Source: Planctomycetota bacterium
Lineage (GTDB): Bacteria; Planctomycetota; Planctomycetia; Planctomycetales; Planctomycetaceae
Assembly: GCA_003670925.1 (NCBI GenBank)
Contig: QWQG01000147.1
Location: forward strand, 1 to 45,150
Length of the DNA: 45,150 nucleotides
Reading direction: 5' to 3'
Part shown: piece by piece, positions 10,431-19,434 of the stretch
Layout of the letters: every line of letters begins with the position of its first letter
Numbering within the stretch: the first letter of the stretch is position 1
The notes under the pieces: model-generated
Database searches by the model: none
The model's input: only the letters and a program-made list of their open reading frames with translations
Told to the model about the DNA's origin: nothing
Position numbers and translations under genes: made by a program

Positions 10431-10539
10431 AATCACCTCGATAAGTTCAGCCCTGAAACGTTGACCGCGCCACCTTGCATCACAGCACGAAAGCCTCTTG
10501 ACAGCAAGTCGAACAAGAATATCCAACGTACCTGTCCCA

Positions 10540-13500
10540 CTATTTCACGACAAAATTTAGCAACCGACCCGGCACGGCCACAACTTTGACCACCGTCTTG
10601 CCTTCCAAGTTTTTCTGAACGATTTCCTCCGCTCGTGCGGCGGCTTCAAGTGCCGCAGCGTCCGAATTCGCAGGCACGATGATTTTTGCCCGTACCTTGC
10701 CGTTGATCTGGACAGGAACCTCCACCGTATCTTCAACCAGCAACGCCGGGTCGTACGACGGCCACGGGACATAGGTCAGCGTGGTGGAATGTCCAAGCGC
10801 GTGCCATAACTCTTCCGCAATGTGGGGCGCGAACGGATTGAGCAGCAGAACAAATGGCTCCAAGACTGCTTTGCTCCGCGTCTCTTGGCCGGACATAAAG
10901 TTTGTGAATTCCATCATGCGGCTGATCGCTGTATTGAAAGCCAGACGATCAATATCATCAGTAACGGCTTTAATCGTCTTGTGCAGGATGCGTAGTTGAT
11001 CTTCCGCTGGAGCGGTATCAACGACGGCGGCCGACAGGATGACAGCTTCAGCGCGGTCGTCAATCAGCAACCGCCAAACGCGACCAAGGAAGCGATAAAC
11101 ACCTTCGACCCCATTCATCTGCCATGGCTTCACCTGTTCCAACGGCCCCATGAACATCTCATAAAGCCGTAATGCGTCCGCACCATAGTCTTTGACAACG
11201 TGATCAGGATTGACAACGTTTTTCCGGCTCTTGGACATTTTGTCGGTCCGTCCGGTCAATTCAATTTCAGTGCCTTTCAGATGGGCCTTTCCCTTTTCTT
11301 TGGTCACTTGGTCTTCCGTGAGCGGGCGATAGGCGTCGGGATCGTCCGCAGGATTTCGCAGTGCGACAATTTCAGCATCGTCGGTCTTCAGGACCAAGGG
11401 AATTAATCCCATGCCTTCGAACACGGCACGCTGGCGAGCGAAAACTTCAGGACTCACACTGTAATCTGTGTCCCCCAGAATCATCCCCTGATTTACCAGC
11501 TTCTGAAAAGGTTCAGGGCTGCTGACATGCCCACGATCGAACAGTACTTTGTGCCAGAAGCGCGAGTACAGCAAATGCAGCACAGCATGTTCCGCTCCGC
11601 CGATGTAGAGGTCCACCGGCAGCCAGTACTTTTCCTTCGCGGGATCAATGAACTTGTCTGAGTTCTTGTTGTCACAGAAACGCAGGTAATACCAGCAACT
11701 GCCCGCCCATTGCGGCATGCTGTTGGTTTCTCGCTTGAGCTTGACGCCATCGGCAGCGGTCTTGAACAGCCATTCTGGTGTCGCCTTGGCCAACATCGGT
11801 TCCGGTGTTCCGGTGGGCTTAAAGTCGTCCATATGCGGATGCAGGACCGGTAGCGATTCAGCCGTGTCAGCTCGCATGAGTCCCGTTGGATTGCCGTCGG
11901 CATCCAGTTCGTGCCAGATCGGAAACGGCTCTCCCCAGTATCGCTGACGGCTGAACAACCAATCGCGCAGGCGATAGTTCACAGCTTCCTTGCCAAGCCC
12001 TGCCTGTGATAAATGATTTGAGATTTGACATTTGAAATCTGCAGTGGAGAGACCATCGTATTTGCCAGAGTTGGTTGCGACTCCAATTTCCGTGAACGCA
12101 GCATTTCCCAAGTCTACAATGTGACCACTGCTCAGAGGAGGTGCCACAACCTGTCTGATCGTGAGGCCAAACGTCTTCGCAAATTCGTAGTCGCGTTCAT
12201 CATGTCCTGGCACCGCCATGATGGCTCCGGTGCCATAACTGATCAGCACGTAGTCGGCAATCCAAACAGGCACCCTCGCGCCATTCACTGGATTAAGAGC
12301 GTAACCTCCCGTGAACACGCCCGTTTTTTCTTTGGCAAGGTCCGTGCGGTCGAGATCGCTCTTGAGCGATGACTTGCGGATATATTCGGCAACCGCCGGC
12401 CGCTGCCCTTCAGTCGTGATTTTCTGCACGAGCGCGTGTTCAGGAGACAGCACCATGTATGTCACACCGAATAGCGTATCCGGGCGAGTTGTGTAAACTC
12501 GGATGACGTCGAATTCGGGATCGCGCGGGAAGCCGTTGGATTGACGAGTTGCCTTCCATGTCTCGAATTCTGCTGGCGTACCGGAGGGCTGACGCCCATC
12601 GCGCGCCTGTGATTCCTCCTCACTCATCGCCCCGTGCGGCTCAATCCTAAAATCCACTTCCGCACCGGTACTTCGTCCGATCCAATTCCTCTGCATGAAT
12701 TTGATCGAATCGGACCAGTCGAGTTCATCGAGTTCTGTAGCAAGGCGATCTGCGTAAGCCGTGATCCGCAACATCCATTGTTTGAGCGGCATCCGCACAA
12801 CCGGATGGCCGCCGCGTTCGCTTTTGCCATCAATGATTTCTTCATTAGCGAGCACAGTACCAAGGGCAGGGCACCAGTTGACCGGCGCATCGGAAACGTA
12901 GGCGAGGCGATGTTTGTCTTGGTAGCGACGAATGGCTTCCATCACTTCGGGCGAGCGGCCAGTGTCAACTGGCCGGTCCGATGCGTTTGCGGTCTTCACG
13001 GATTGCGCAGATGCCAACGGCTCGGACGTTGTACTGGAGGGTTGACACTCTCCGCTCGCCAGAATATCGTCAGGAATCGGCAGTTCCGCGATCGGACGCC
13101 CCTTGCCTTTTCGCTGAACTCCATCCGGGCCAGTCCAAACGTGATCCGCGTCGTACCAAGTGTCAAAGATCTGCAGGAAGATCCACTGCGTCCAACGATA
13201 ATAATCCGGATCGGTCGTGGCGAGTTCGCGCGTCCAGTCGTAGCTGAACCCCAGCATTTTTAATTGACGCTTGAAAGTGGCAATGTTCTGTTCCGTTGTC
13301 TCCCGAGGATGCGTGCCGGTCTTGACGGCATGTTCTTCGGCTGGAAGTCCAAAGGCATCCCAGCCCATCGGATGCAAGACGTGTCTCCCCTTCATCCGTG
13401 CGTAACGGCAGACGATATCAGTGGCCGTGTAGCCCTCAGGATGTCCCACATGCAGACCGCTGCCAGACGGGTACGGAAACATGTCGAGCACATACAGTTT

Positions 13501-13614
13501 GGGCTTCTTTGCCGCGTCGCCCGTCGGAACAGTGTCCTCCGTGCGAAACGTCTGGTTCGTTTCCCAAGACTGCTGCCAGTGAGCTTCAATACGTTTGGCG
13601 TCATAACGAGGCAT
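10540..13614 (-). CDS. leuS: Leucyl-tRNA synthetase
   Basis: Class I aminoacyl-tRNA synthetase charging tRNA-Leu. Seen: the HIGH-type motif HVGH within [12 protein letters not shown], the zinc/CP1 region with the editing-site threonines (TTRPDTLFG), the KMSKS motif ([13 protein letters not shown]), the anticodon-binding domain, and the C-terminal [14 protein letters not shown] segment. The frame stays open back to 13890, but the real start is ATG 13614 ([14 protein letters not shown]), giving 1024 residues. That is long compared with about 860 in most bacteria. Part of the excess, residues about 185-222, is encoded by an inverted-repeat element at 12950-13060 and is low in complexity. The gene is divergent from purB and otherwise looks intact. 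Confidence 0.96.
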   Translation of the reverse strand: MPRYDAKRIEAHWQQSWETNQTFRTEDTVPTGDAAKKPKLYVLDMFPYPSGSGLHVGHPEGYTATDIVCRYARMKGRHVLHPMGWDAFGLPAEEHAVKTGTHPRETTEQNIATFKRQLKMLGFSYDWTRELATTDPDYYRWTQWIFLQIFDTWYDADHVWTGPDGVQRKGKGRPIAELPIPDDILASGECQPSSTTSEPLASAQSVKTANASDRPVDTGRSPEVMEAIRRYQDKHRLAYVSDAPVNWCPALGTVLANEEIIDGKSERGGHPVVRMPLKQWMLRITAYADRLATELDELDWSDSIKFMQRNWIGRSTGAEVDFRIEPHGAMSEEESQARDGRQPSGTPAEFETWKATRQSNGFPRDPEFDVIRVYTTRPDTLFGVTYMVLSPEHALVQKITTEGQRPAVAEYIRKSSLKSDLDRTDLAKEKTGVFTGGYALNPVNGARVPVWIADYVLISYGTGAIMAVPGHDERDYEFAKTFGLTIRQVVAPPLSSGHIVDLGNAAFTEIGVATNSGKYDGLSTADFKCQISNHLSQAGLGKEAVNYRLRDWLFSRQRYWGEPFPIWHELDADGNPTGLMRADTAESLPVLHPHMDDFKPTGTPEPMLAKATPEWLFKTAADGVKLKRETNSMPQWAGSCWYYLRFCDNKNSDKFIDPAKEKYWLPVDLYIGGAEHAVLHLLYSRFWHKVLFDRGHVSSPEPFQKLVNQGMILGDTDYSVSPEVFARQRAVFEGMGLIPLVLKTDDAEIVALRNPADDPDAYRPLTEDQVTKEKGKAHLKGTEIELTGRTDKMSKSRKNVVNPDHVVKDYGADALRLYEMFMGPLEQVKPWQMNGVEGVYRFLGRVWRLLIDDRAEAVILSAAVVDTAPAEDQLRILHKTIKAVTDDIDRLAFNTAISRMMEFTNFMSGQETRSKAVLEPFVLLLNPFAPHIAEELWHALGHSTTLTYVPWPSYDPALLVEDTVEVPVQINGKVRAKIIVPANSDAAALEAAARAEEIVQKNLEGKTVVKVVAVPGRLLNFVVK
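12950..13060. repeat. REPIN-like inverted-repeat element inside leuS
   Basis: Two 20-base arms (12950-12969 and 13041-13060) are inverted copies matching at 18 of 20 positions; the consensus begins GGCGAGCGG and ends AGTGTCAAC. They are separated by 71 bases. The left arm also forms its own hairpin, CGGCCAGT-GTCA-ACTGGCCG (12956-12975). The 111 bases equal exactly 37 codons and read through in frame as a Ser/Thr/Ala-rich peptide between conserved parts of LeuRS. The size and architecture resemble paired REP elements (REPINs). No transposase lies in the window. Confidence 0.7.
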
Positions 13615-13637
13615 AATGTGTTTTCGTCGATTCAAAT

Positions 13638-13663
13638 CGTAGGATGGACATTCATGTCCGTCG
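13638..13663. repeat. GGACAT-palindrome dispersed repeat, copy 1
   Basis: The perfect palindrome GGACAT-TC-ATGTCC (13646-13659) lies in the leuS-purB intergenic region. The 26 bases from 13638 match 23 of 26 positions at 21374-21399, after the second DUF1501 gene. It sits in the 275-base divergent promoter region, so an operator role cannot be excluded, but the second copy lies downstream of a gene, which favours a dispersed repeat. Confidence 0.55.
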
Positions 13664-13889
13664 TATCTGTCTGGTCGGTCGTCATAATCTCCTCGCAGTT
13701 TATTCAACCCACGCCACGATTCAACGTGGTCGAATCCCTCTGTCTCAGCAGATCCCGATTGTGCGACAGGCACGGCGGTGTCTTCCGATATGTCTGGTGC
13801 CGGTGAATTTCGCTGCAGACTGTGGTAATCTTCGGTCGCAAGCTGACGGATCAGACCGATCGAACTGATTTGTCGGAGATTTATCAACA

Positions 13890-15341
13890 ATGAAATCGAA
13901 AGCCCACACTGTGTCCCACGACATCTATGAAAACCCGCTCATTACGCGATACGCATCCCGCGAAATGGCAACCATCTGGTCAGGACAAAAGAAGCATTCG
14001 ACTTGGCGGCGATTGTGGATCGCGCTCGCTGAATGTCAGCAGAAACTCGGCCTGAACATCACAGATGCACAGCTCAACGAAATGCGAGCCAACATCGACA
14101 ACGTCGATTTTAATGCGGCTGACCGTTACGAACGAGAACTCCGACACGACGTCATGGCGCACGTTCACGCCTGGGGTGATCAGTGTCCCAATGCCCGACC
14201 GATCGTGCATCTGGGAGCCACAAGCTGTTTCGTTACCGACAACTCGGAACTCATTCAAATCAAGGAAAGTCTGTTCCTCATTCGCCGCCGCTTGGTTCAG
14301 GTGATCGACCAACTGGCGACATTCGCCGCGCAGTACCGCAACCTCCCATGCCTAGGGTTCACGCATCTTCAGCCCGCTCAGCCGACAACCGTGGGAAAAC
14401 GTGCGACGCTTTGGTGTTGGGATCTGTTGCTGGATCTGGAAGAAATCGAACACCGGCTGGCAACGCTGCGATTTCGAGGCGTCAAGGGAACTACGGGGAC
14501 TCAGGCAACCTTCCTGACGCTGTTCCATGGTGATCATCACAAAGTGGAACAACTGGATCGCATGGTGACGGAAGCTATGGGGTTCAGTCTGAAACATCCC
14601 GTCACCGGCCAGACGTATTCCCGCAAGATCGACAGTCACGTCATGGCCGCCTTGAATGGCGTTGGTCAGACATGTCACAAAGCGGGCGCTGACATTCGCA
14701 TCCTGCAGCACCGTAAGGAAGTGGAAGAACCTTTTGGAAGCAAGCAGATTGGTTCGTCGGCCATGGCCTACAAACGCAACCCCATGCGGAGCGAACGGAT
14801 GTGCTCACTGGCTCGGTTTGCAATGAGTCTTCAGGCTGGAGCCGATGCGACCATGGCGAATCAGTGGATGGAACGTACGCTGGACGACAGTGCCATTCGA
14901 AGACTGGGACTACCGCAGTCGTTTCTGGCAATCGATGCCTGCCTGATTCTGTACCGTAATATCTCGGACGGATTGGTCGTGTATCCGAAGGTGATCGAAA
15001 AAAATCTTGCGGCAGAACTGCCGTTCATGGCAACCGAAGAGATTCTCATGGCCGGCGTGCAGGCGGGTGGCGACCGTCAGGAACTGCACGAGCAAATCCG
15101 AGTTCACAGCCAAGCAGCGGCGGATCAAGTGAAGCAGCAGGGTTCGGATAACGATCTCATCAGCAGGCTGCAAGCTGACCCGCACTTCGCCGCCGTGGAT
15201 CTGGCAGGGACTCTGGATGCTAGCCGATACGTCGGCCGTGCTCCGGAACAGGTCGATCAATTCATTCAGGAATGCGTGCAGCCGGTGCGGCATTTGTATG
15301 CTGCCGATCTAGCTGGCGCGTCGGAGGATCTGCGAGTGTAG
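13890..15341 (+). CDS. purB: Adenylosuccinate lyase
   Basis: Member of the fumarase/aspartase superfamily, 483 residues. PurB removes fumarate at two steps of purine nucleotide synthesis. Seen: the [11 protein letters not shown] segment near residue 110, [14 protein letters not shown] with a catalytic histidine region, [10 protein letters not shown], and the superfamily signature [15 protein letters not shown], in which the mobile serine loop precedes KRNP. The length agrees with eukaryotic-type PurB enzymes. The ATG at 13890 has GGAG about 11 bases before it. It is transcribed away from leuS, with about 190 bases to the next gene. No defects were noticed. Confidence 0.94.
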   Translation: MKSKAHTVSHDIYENPLITRYASREMATIWSGQKKHSTWRRLWIALAECQQKLGLNITDAQLNEMRANIDNVDFNAADRYERELRHDVMAHVHAWGDQCPNARPIVHLGATSCFVTDNSELIQIKESLFLIRRRLVQVIDQLATFAAQYRNLPCLGFTHLQPAQPTTVGKRATLWCWDLLLDLEEIEHRLATLRFRGVKGTTGTQATFLTLFHGDHHKVEQLDRMVTEAMGFSLKHPVTGQTYSRKIDSHVMAALNGVGQTCHKAGADIRILQHRKEVEEPFGSKQIGSSAMAYKRNPMRSERMCSLARFAMSLQAGADATMANQWMERTLDDSAIRRLGLPQSFLAIDACLILYRNISDGLVVYPKVIEKNLAAELPFMATEEILMAGVQAGGDRQELHEQIRVHSQAAADQVKQQGSDNDLISRLQADPHFAAVDLAGTLDASRYVGRAPEQVDQFIQECVQPVRHLYAADLAGASEDLRV

Positions 15342-15529
15342 AGTACAGGCCGGACCATGCCCACCGCCGTTCCGGCAAACGCATCGAGTCTGCCCGCGAA
15401 GCACGCGAAAGGGCGAGAATAAAGTCGGAAAAGATTCACGTCTAGATGCGTGATTCGCGGGTAAAAAGCCCTTAATGCCCATGTCATTCGTGAATAACCC
15501 CTCTCTTCTTATTGCCACATGGATCACCA

Positions 15530-16549
15530 ATGCGCGCCGGAAAACTCGTCAGTCGTCGTCAGATAGAATTGGTTGAGATCCAAGAACCTCAACTGCCGTC
15601 GGCTAACTTGTCGTCAGGGCAGATTATTTTTCAGCCGGAAATGACGTGTCTGTGTGGTTCGGATCTGCCATTTTTCGACGGCGACTTCGAAGGACATCCA
15701 ATCGAATATCCGCAGCCTGTCGGCATGTCACTCCATGAAATGGTCGGCACGGTGATCGATACAAACGGCAAACGCTGGAAACCCGGAAGTAGAGTCCTCG
15801 CCGTGCCGATCGGACAAAATGGCTTATTCGAACGCTTTGTACTTCCTGAAGAGCGCGTCGTTGCGTTGGATCCCCGCCTTTCAGACGAGATGGCGATGCT
15901 GGCCCAGCCATTCGGGACGGTTGTGCACGCCCTGAAAAAATTGCCAAATATGATTGACCGAGACGTCGTCGTGCTGGGACAGGGACCGATTGGGCAGATG
16001 TTCAATACCGGCTTGCGAAACATGGGAGCACGGCGGATTATTGGAATTGATCCATTGGTCGCACGTTTAAAAATTAGCCACACGATGGGAGCGACCAACA
16101 CGATTTGCGGCAAAGGCATGGACGCAGGGGAACAGGTGCGTGAGATTCTGACCGGTGAATTACCCGAGATCGTAATCGAAGCCGTCGGCCATCAGGCCCA
16201 GGCCTTGAACGACGCAATTGAACTCACGCGGCCGTTCGGCCAGATTCTGTATTTTGGCGTCCCAGCCCATACGATTGATGGGGTGAAACTCCGAGCCGCA
16301 TTGTTCAAGAATCTTGTGATCACCACCAGCATTCATCCCGATTTCGAACGCACGTTTCCACTCGCCATGCAATGGATCGCCGAAGGTCGAGTCAACCTGA
16401 AACCGCTCATCACACATCGGTTTCCGCTATCACAGATCCAGCAGGCGTTCGACACGTTCCGAGATCGTATTGACGGGGCGCAGAAAGTGCTGGTGGAATT
16501 CCCGAGTTGGAAGCAAGGGAAGTCATTTCATGACGAGCGGGGTACGTAA
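15530..16549 (+). CDS. Zinc-type alcohol dehydrogenase family protein (MDR)
   Basis: Medium-chain dehydrogenase of 339 residues. Seen: the catalytic-zinc cysteine in CLCGSDLPFF, an LHEMVG motif in place of the usual GHE, and an NAD-binding motif (VVLGQGPIGQMF). The four-cysteine structural-zinc lobe of classical alcohol dehydrogenases is absent. Such enzymes oxidise polyols or similar alcohols, but the substrate here is unknown. The frame extends to a TTG at 15512; ATG 15530 is the better start. The last codons overlap a short repeat (16531-16548, also at 21361-21377), so the C-terminal tail may be altered by repeat sequence. It converges on the kinase gene with only five bases between stops. 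Confidence 0.85.
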   Translation: MRAGKLVSRRQIELVEIQEPQLPSANLSSGQIIFQPEMTCLCGSDLPFFDGDFEGHPIEYPQPVGMSLHEMVGTVIDTNGKRWKPGSRVLAVPIGQNGLFERFVLPEERVVALDPRLSDEMAMLAQPFGTVVHALKKLPNMIDRDVVVLGQGPIGQMFNTGLRNMGARRIIGIDPLVARLKISHTMGATNTICGKGMDAGEQVREILTGELPEIVIEAVGHQAQALNDAIELTRPFGQILYFGVPAHTIDGVKLRAALFKNLVITTSIHPDFERTFPLAMQWIAEGRVNLKPLITHRFPLSQIQQAFDTFRDRIDGAQKVLVEFPSWKQGKSFHDERGT

Positions 16550-16554
16550 GTGCC

Positions 16555-18234
16555 CTATTTTTTCTCATCGACCCTTTTTTGGTGCATACCGTGAATCAGT
16601 TCGAGCGTATCCTGAGTTGTTTTTAGCAGTGAATTCAGCTGCGGCTGAATTTCCCCGACTCCATCGAGCTTGCGTGCAAGACTCAACAGATCCGGATGAC
16701 CGGAAGCCATGGGTAATGAAGCAGAACTCTGAAGAAAATCGGCCACCTTGAGATTATCTCCCGCTGACTGTCCGTCGTCTGGAATCTTCAGTAACCGGTT
16801 TTCTGGCCACGTCACAAACGGCCCAATTTGTCCTCCACCATACGCGATGTTCTTCCAAAGCCACATTCGCCACTTTTCATCACCCTTTTCAAATTGCTCA
16901 ACCCAGAGTGTGTAAAAGTCGGCATCCGGATTTGCTTTTACCAGCACTTCGAATGCAGCTTGGTCGAGCAGGGTATCGGGCGGTTGATCATTCAGATGGA
17001 ACTCACCGTCCAGCGTGGGAACGACACGGAGAATTGTCTGTGTGATCAGGTCGGACGTGTCCGGTGAAACCAAGGCCTTGCACGTATCAAACGCCGATTT
17101 TAATCCTGCCGGGCTGCGTTCGCGGGACAGCATTTCCAGCCATTGGCTCAGCGTCTTGCCGTCGTAGAGCGGTTCAGTGGTTTGAAGCGCCGGAGCCTCA
17201 TTCGGAATTCCAGCGATGGCCGTTGGCGCTGGTGCAGGCTCTAATGTTGGGCTCAGGCGGATTCTGGCAATCACCGTCGTACCACTCTGAAGCGTGAATT
17301 GATTGTTGTCGATTGTAAGTCCATCGCTCGGGCCATCGATGATGATTTCATACTTGTCAGCACGCAGGCGAGTGGCAGTAGCACCTTGATTAATGGAAAG
17401 TCCACTGACCGGTTTACCATCATGGATGATCTGAACTTTGACGTTGGCAACGTCGGATTCAATGACAAGCTGGCCCTTCTCCGTTTCCAGCTTGACGAAG
17501 ATTCCAGCGATGAGCAGTAGCGGCAGAATGGCTGCGGTGACGAGCCAGCGCCGCTTTCTTCGGCCACCGTCGATGTTCGCAGCCTCAGGTGAGCGGGGTG
17601 GCGTCAGCCCCCCGGTACTTCTGCGTTCCCCGCGTCGATTGCGTTCCGACGCGATCGGTTCCGGCGACAGAGCCTCCTTCTCCTGCGCTCGTTTCAGCAG
17701 GCTCACGAGATTCGCCGATTCCGTGAACGCTGCGAGTTGCTCGGCCACATGAGCGGCACTCGCAGGGCGATCCTGCGCACTGCGTGCCAGCATTGATCCA
17801 ACCAAAGCCGCCAGTTCTGCCGGTGCTTCGGGACATAACGTGTCCAGCTTCGGCGGCTGATGATTGGCCAGCATTCGCAATTTTTCCAGAGGCGACTGGT
17901 TCGGAGCAGCCGCGAGAGGCGGTCGCCCACAGAGTAATCGAAACAGCGTGGCTCCCATGCCATACAGGTCGGCTCGATAATCCACGCCGCCGCTGAGTTC
18001 TGCCTGTTCCGGGGCCATGTAGTCCAGCGTCCCCATCAACTGTCCGACCGTTGTGAGATCGACACTCGCTTCATCCCAGACGCTCAACTGCGCCAGCCCG
18101 AAGTCCAGAAACTGAGTGCGATCGATCTCGCCCGCATCTGTTGCTGCCACGATCGATGGATGATTCAACCGGCCAACAACACGAATCTCACGTTGAAATC
18201 GAGCCCGCACGTCGGAGTCTTCGGAAGACATCAT
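16555..18234 (-). CDS. Internally deleted Ser/Thr protein kinase (pseudokinase or decaying gene)
   Basis: A 559-codon frame of the planctomycete membrane-anchored Hanks kinase type. It begins at the alpha-C region (REIRVVGRLNHPSIV), so the glycine loop and catalytic lysine are missing. At residue 43 it jumps from DRTQF straight into LDFGLAQL, so the hinge and the whole HRDxKxxN loop are gone. The DFG, MAPE and RADLYGMGATLFRLL segments remain. Next come the in-frame repeat peptide GGLTPPRSP (about 211), one transmembrane helix (about 232-252), a PEGA-like domain, and a C-terminal region starting YDGKTLSQWLEML. The product cannot be an active kinase. The long frame without stops suggests recent decay or a retained scaffold role. 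Its ATG overlaps the stop of the zinc-finger gene. Confidence 0.8.
   Translation of the reverse strand: MMSSEDSDVRARFQREIRVVGRLNHPSIVAATDAGEIDRTQFLDFGLAQLSVWDEASVDLTTVGQLMGTLDYMAPEQAELSGGVDYRADLYGMGATLFRLLCGRPPLAAAPNQSPLEKLRMLANHQPPKLDTLCPEAPAELAALVGSMLARSAQDRPASAAHVAEQLAAFTESANLVSLLKRAQEKEALSPEPIASERNRRGERRSTGGLTPPRSPEAANIDGGRRKRRWLVTAAILPLLLIAGIFVKLETEKGQLVIESDVANVKVQIIHDGKPVSGLSINQGATATRLRADKYEIIIDGPSDGLTIDNNQFTLQSGTTVIARIRLSPTLEPAPAPTAIAGIPNEAPALQTTEPLYDGKTLSQWLEMLSRERSPAGLKSAFDTCKALVSPDTSDLITQTILRVVPTLDGEFHLNDQPPDTLLDQAAFEVLVKANPDADFYTLWVEQFEKGDEKWRMWLWKNIAYGGGQIGPFVTWPENRLLKIPDDGQSAGDNLKVADFLQSSASLPMASGHPDLLSLARKLDGVGEIQPQLNSLLKTTQDTLELIHGMHQKRVDEKK
17600..17618. repeat. Palindromic dispersed repeat, copy 2, inside the kinase gene
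   Basis: GGCGTCAGCC (17600-17609), two bases, CCGGTAC (17612-17618) repeats the arrangement found at 10412-10430. On the coding strand it specifies part of the Pro/Gly-rich juxtamembrane peptide GGLTPPRSP. Next to it is an inverted repeat, CGCGTCG (17631-17637) with CGACGCG (17647-17653). Confidence 0.55.
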
Positions 18235-18482
18235 CGATGTGTTTGAGCCTTTTCAACCGCCGGGCTTTGCAACCACTGCAGCAGCGTGTCTGGCTTGATG
18301 TCAAGTTCCCTCAACGACTGCTCGCAAGCCGGACAAGTTGCCAGATGAATTTCGATGCGTTCAGCTTGAACTTTATCGCACGAGCCGGAAAGGTATTGTT
18401 TGAGTTCATCCGGCGACATGCACGTCGCCGGATCCCGTGAAGACACTGCCGATGTCGCCGAGGCTGCCGTGGAATGCGTCAT
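18231..18482 (-). CDS. Zinc-finger (anti-sigma-like) small protein, likely the detached N terminus of the kinase
   Basis: An 83-residue soluble protein with the pattern CMSPDELKQYL...HLATCPAC, a Hx3Cx2C zinc-binding motif typical of anti-sigma zinc fingers. In planctomycetes this domain commonly forms the N terminus of Ser/Thr kinases paired with ECF sigma factors. Here its TGA overlaps the ATG of the kinase remnant (ATGA), in a different frame. The simplest reading is that one deletion removed the linker and P-loop and left the two parts out of frame. The alternative is a real, translationally coupled two-gene arrangement. It is divergent from the ECF sigma remnant. Confidence 0.65.
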   Translation of the reverse strand: MTHSTAASATSAVSSRDPATCMSPDELKQYLSGSCDKVQAERIEIHLATCPACEQSLRELDIKPDTLLQWLQSPAVEKAQTHR

Positions 18483-18553
18483 CGTTTGAACCTTTTGCCA
18501 AGTTTGTTCAGTCCAAATTGTCCGCCATCGTGTGCCAAAAAGCCAGTGTCATC

Positions 18554-18586
18554 CCGTAGCTCAGTCGCTCCGCCGACTGAGATTCC
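18554..18586. repeat. 33-bp hairpin repeat, copy 1
   Basis: A 33-base sequence identical to 19352-19384, in the same orientation. Its core is the hairpin CTCAGTCG-CTCCGC-CGACTGAG. The pair flanks the ECF sigma remnant. It lies 71 bases upstream of the zinc-finger gene. Confidence 0.75.
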
Positions 18587-18637
18587 TGTCATACGTTATG
18601 ATTATTTGGACAGCGCCACTTTGTCATAAACCGCAGC

Positions 18638-18711
18638 CCATACAAGCACGAAGCGCAAGCGAGTGAATGACTTGCGGCAAATTCACTCGCTTGCGCTTCG
18701 TGCTTGTATGG
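18638..18711. repeat. Perfect inverted repeat with 31-bp arms
   Basis: Arms 18638-18668 and 18681-18711 are exact reverse complements, 31 bases each, around a 12-base loop. It lies between the divergent zinc-finger/kinase and ECF sigma genes. A stem this long and exact cannot be chance and would form a strong hairpin or cruciform. Neither side has a T-run, so a dispersed palindromic repeat is likelier than a simple terminator. Confidence 0.85.
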
Positions 18712-18806
18712 CCCAAAAATGGCGATGTCCAATTATGCAAACAAGCCGAATTCTTCTAACATCGTGAATCACCAGATCAACCGCTCGTTAGCACCAGTCA
18801 ACTCAG

Positions 18807-19246
18807 ATGATGATGGACCAATCCAGCAATGCAACCCGATCCAGCCTGCTGCAGCGTGCGTCGCAGCGGGATGCTCAGGCGTGGCGGGAACTGGTAGACT
18901 TGTACGGGCCGCTTGTCGCAGACTGTTTCGGCGAAACTCTAGGTCTCCCAGGGCATCCGGCGGCTCCACTGCAGTGGGCCTGATGCAACAGGTGATCGAT
19001 CCGGTGCCCATTCCGGACGATGAACCCACCGGCGATCTGCAATTACAGCAACTCACATCCCGCGCATTGTCGCAGGTGCAGAGCGAATTTGAAACACGCA
19101 CCTGGCACGCGTTCTGGCGTTCGGTTGTGGACGGCATTGCTTCGAGTGAAGTGGCAAAGGAATTGAACATGTCCGAAGCCACAGTCCGCCAGTCTCGCAG
19201 CCGCATCCTGCGTCGGTTGAGGCAGCAGTTGGGTGATGTGATGTAA
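18807..19246 (+). pseudogene. ECF sigma factor remnant, deleted and frameshifted
   Basis: Encodes two halves of a planctomycete ECF RNA polymerase sigma factor in different frames. From ATG 18807 one frame gives the start of region 2 (SSLLQRASQRDAQAWRE, then LVDLYGPLV) and ends at a stop at 18981-18983. A second frame resumes at RLFRRNSRSPRASGG and runs through IPDDEPTGDLQLQQL to an intact region 4 with helix-turn-helix (ASSEVAKELNMSEATVRQ, SRILRRLRQQLGD), stopping at 19246. Most of region 2, needed for core and -10 binding, is missing at the switch point near 18920. The second frame alone can be read from a TTG at 18704 as 180 residues, but its N-terminal part is out-of-frame sequence. It is the partner gene of the damaged kinase. 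Confidence 0.8.
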
Positions 19247-19329
19247 TCAACGGACCATGAGAATGAAAAGTAAAAGTTGCTCCTTAAGCGGCGAGTTGCA
19301 CTCTTCGAACAGGAGTTGACAGGAATGCG

Positions 19330-19384
19330 AGTCGGCGGAGCGACATCGCCTCCGTAGCTCAGTCGCTCCGCCGACTGAGATTCC
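19330..19384. repeat. 33-bp hairpin repeat, copy 2, with inverted partner
   Basis: 19352-19384 is identical to 18554-18586. In addition AGTCGGCGGAGCGAC at 19330-19344 is the exact reverse complement of 19362-19376, so this copy forms a larger 15-bp-arm inverted pair, like a REP doublet. It lies between the sigma remnant and slyX. Confidence 0.75.
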
Positions 19385-19434
19385 ACAGTGGCAACATGGT
19401 TATGTAAGGCGACGCCATTTAAGCTGCCCTCGAT

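Noticed and set aside
12634-13263. 209-codon plus-strand frame
   Set aside because: Fully antisense to conserved leuS sequence, with no recognisable domain.
13615-13890. Extended N terminus of leuS to 13890
   Set aside because: The extra residues match no synthetase and include the repeat palindrome; the family start is ATG 13614.
18554-18586. tRNA-like D-arm sequence GTAGCTCAG
   Set aside because: No acceptor, anticodon or T arm around it; it is part of the 33-bp hairpin repeat.
18704-19246. 180-codon continuous frame as an intact sigma factor
   Set aside because: Its first 70 or so codons do not resemble a sigma factor, while region 2 sequence is found in another frame from 18807, so it is a frameshifted remnant.
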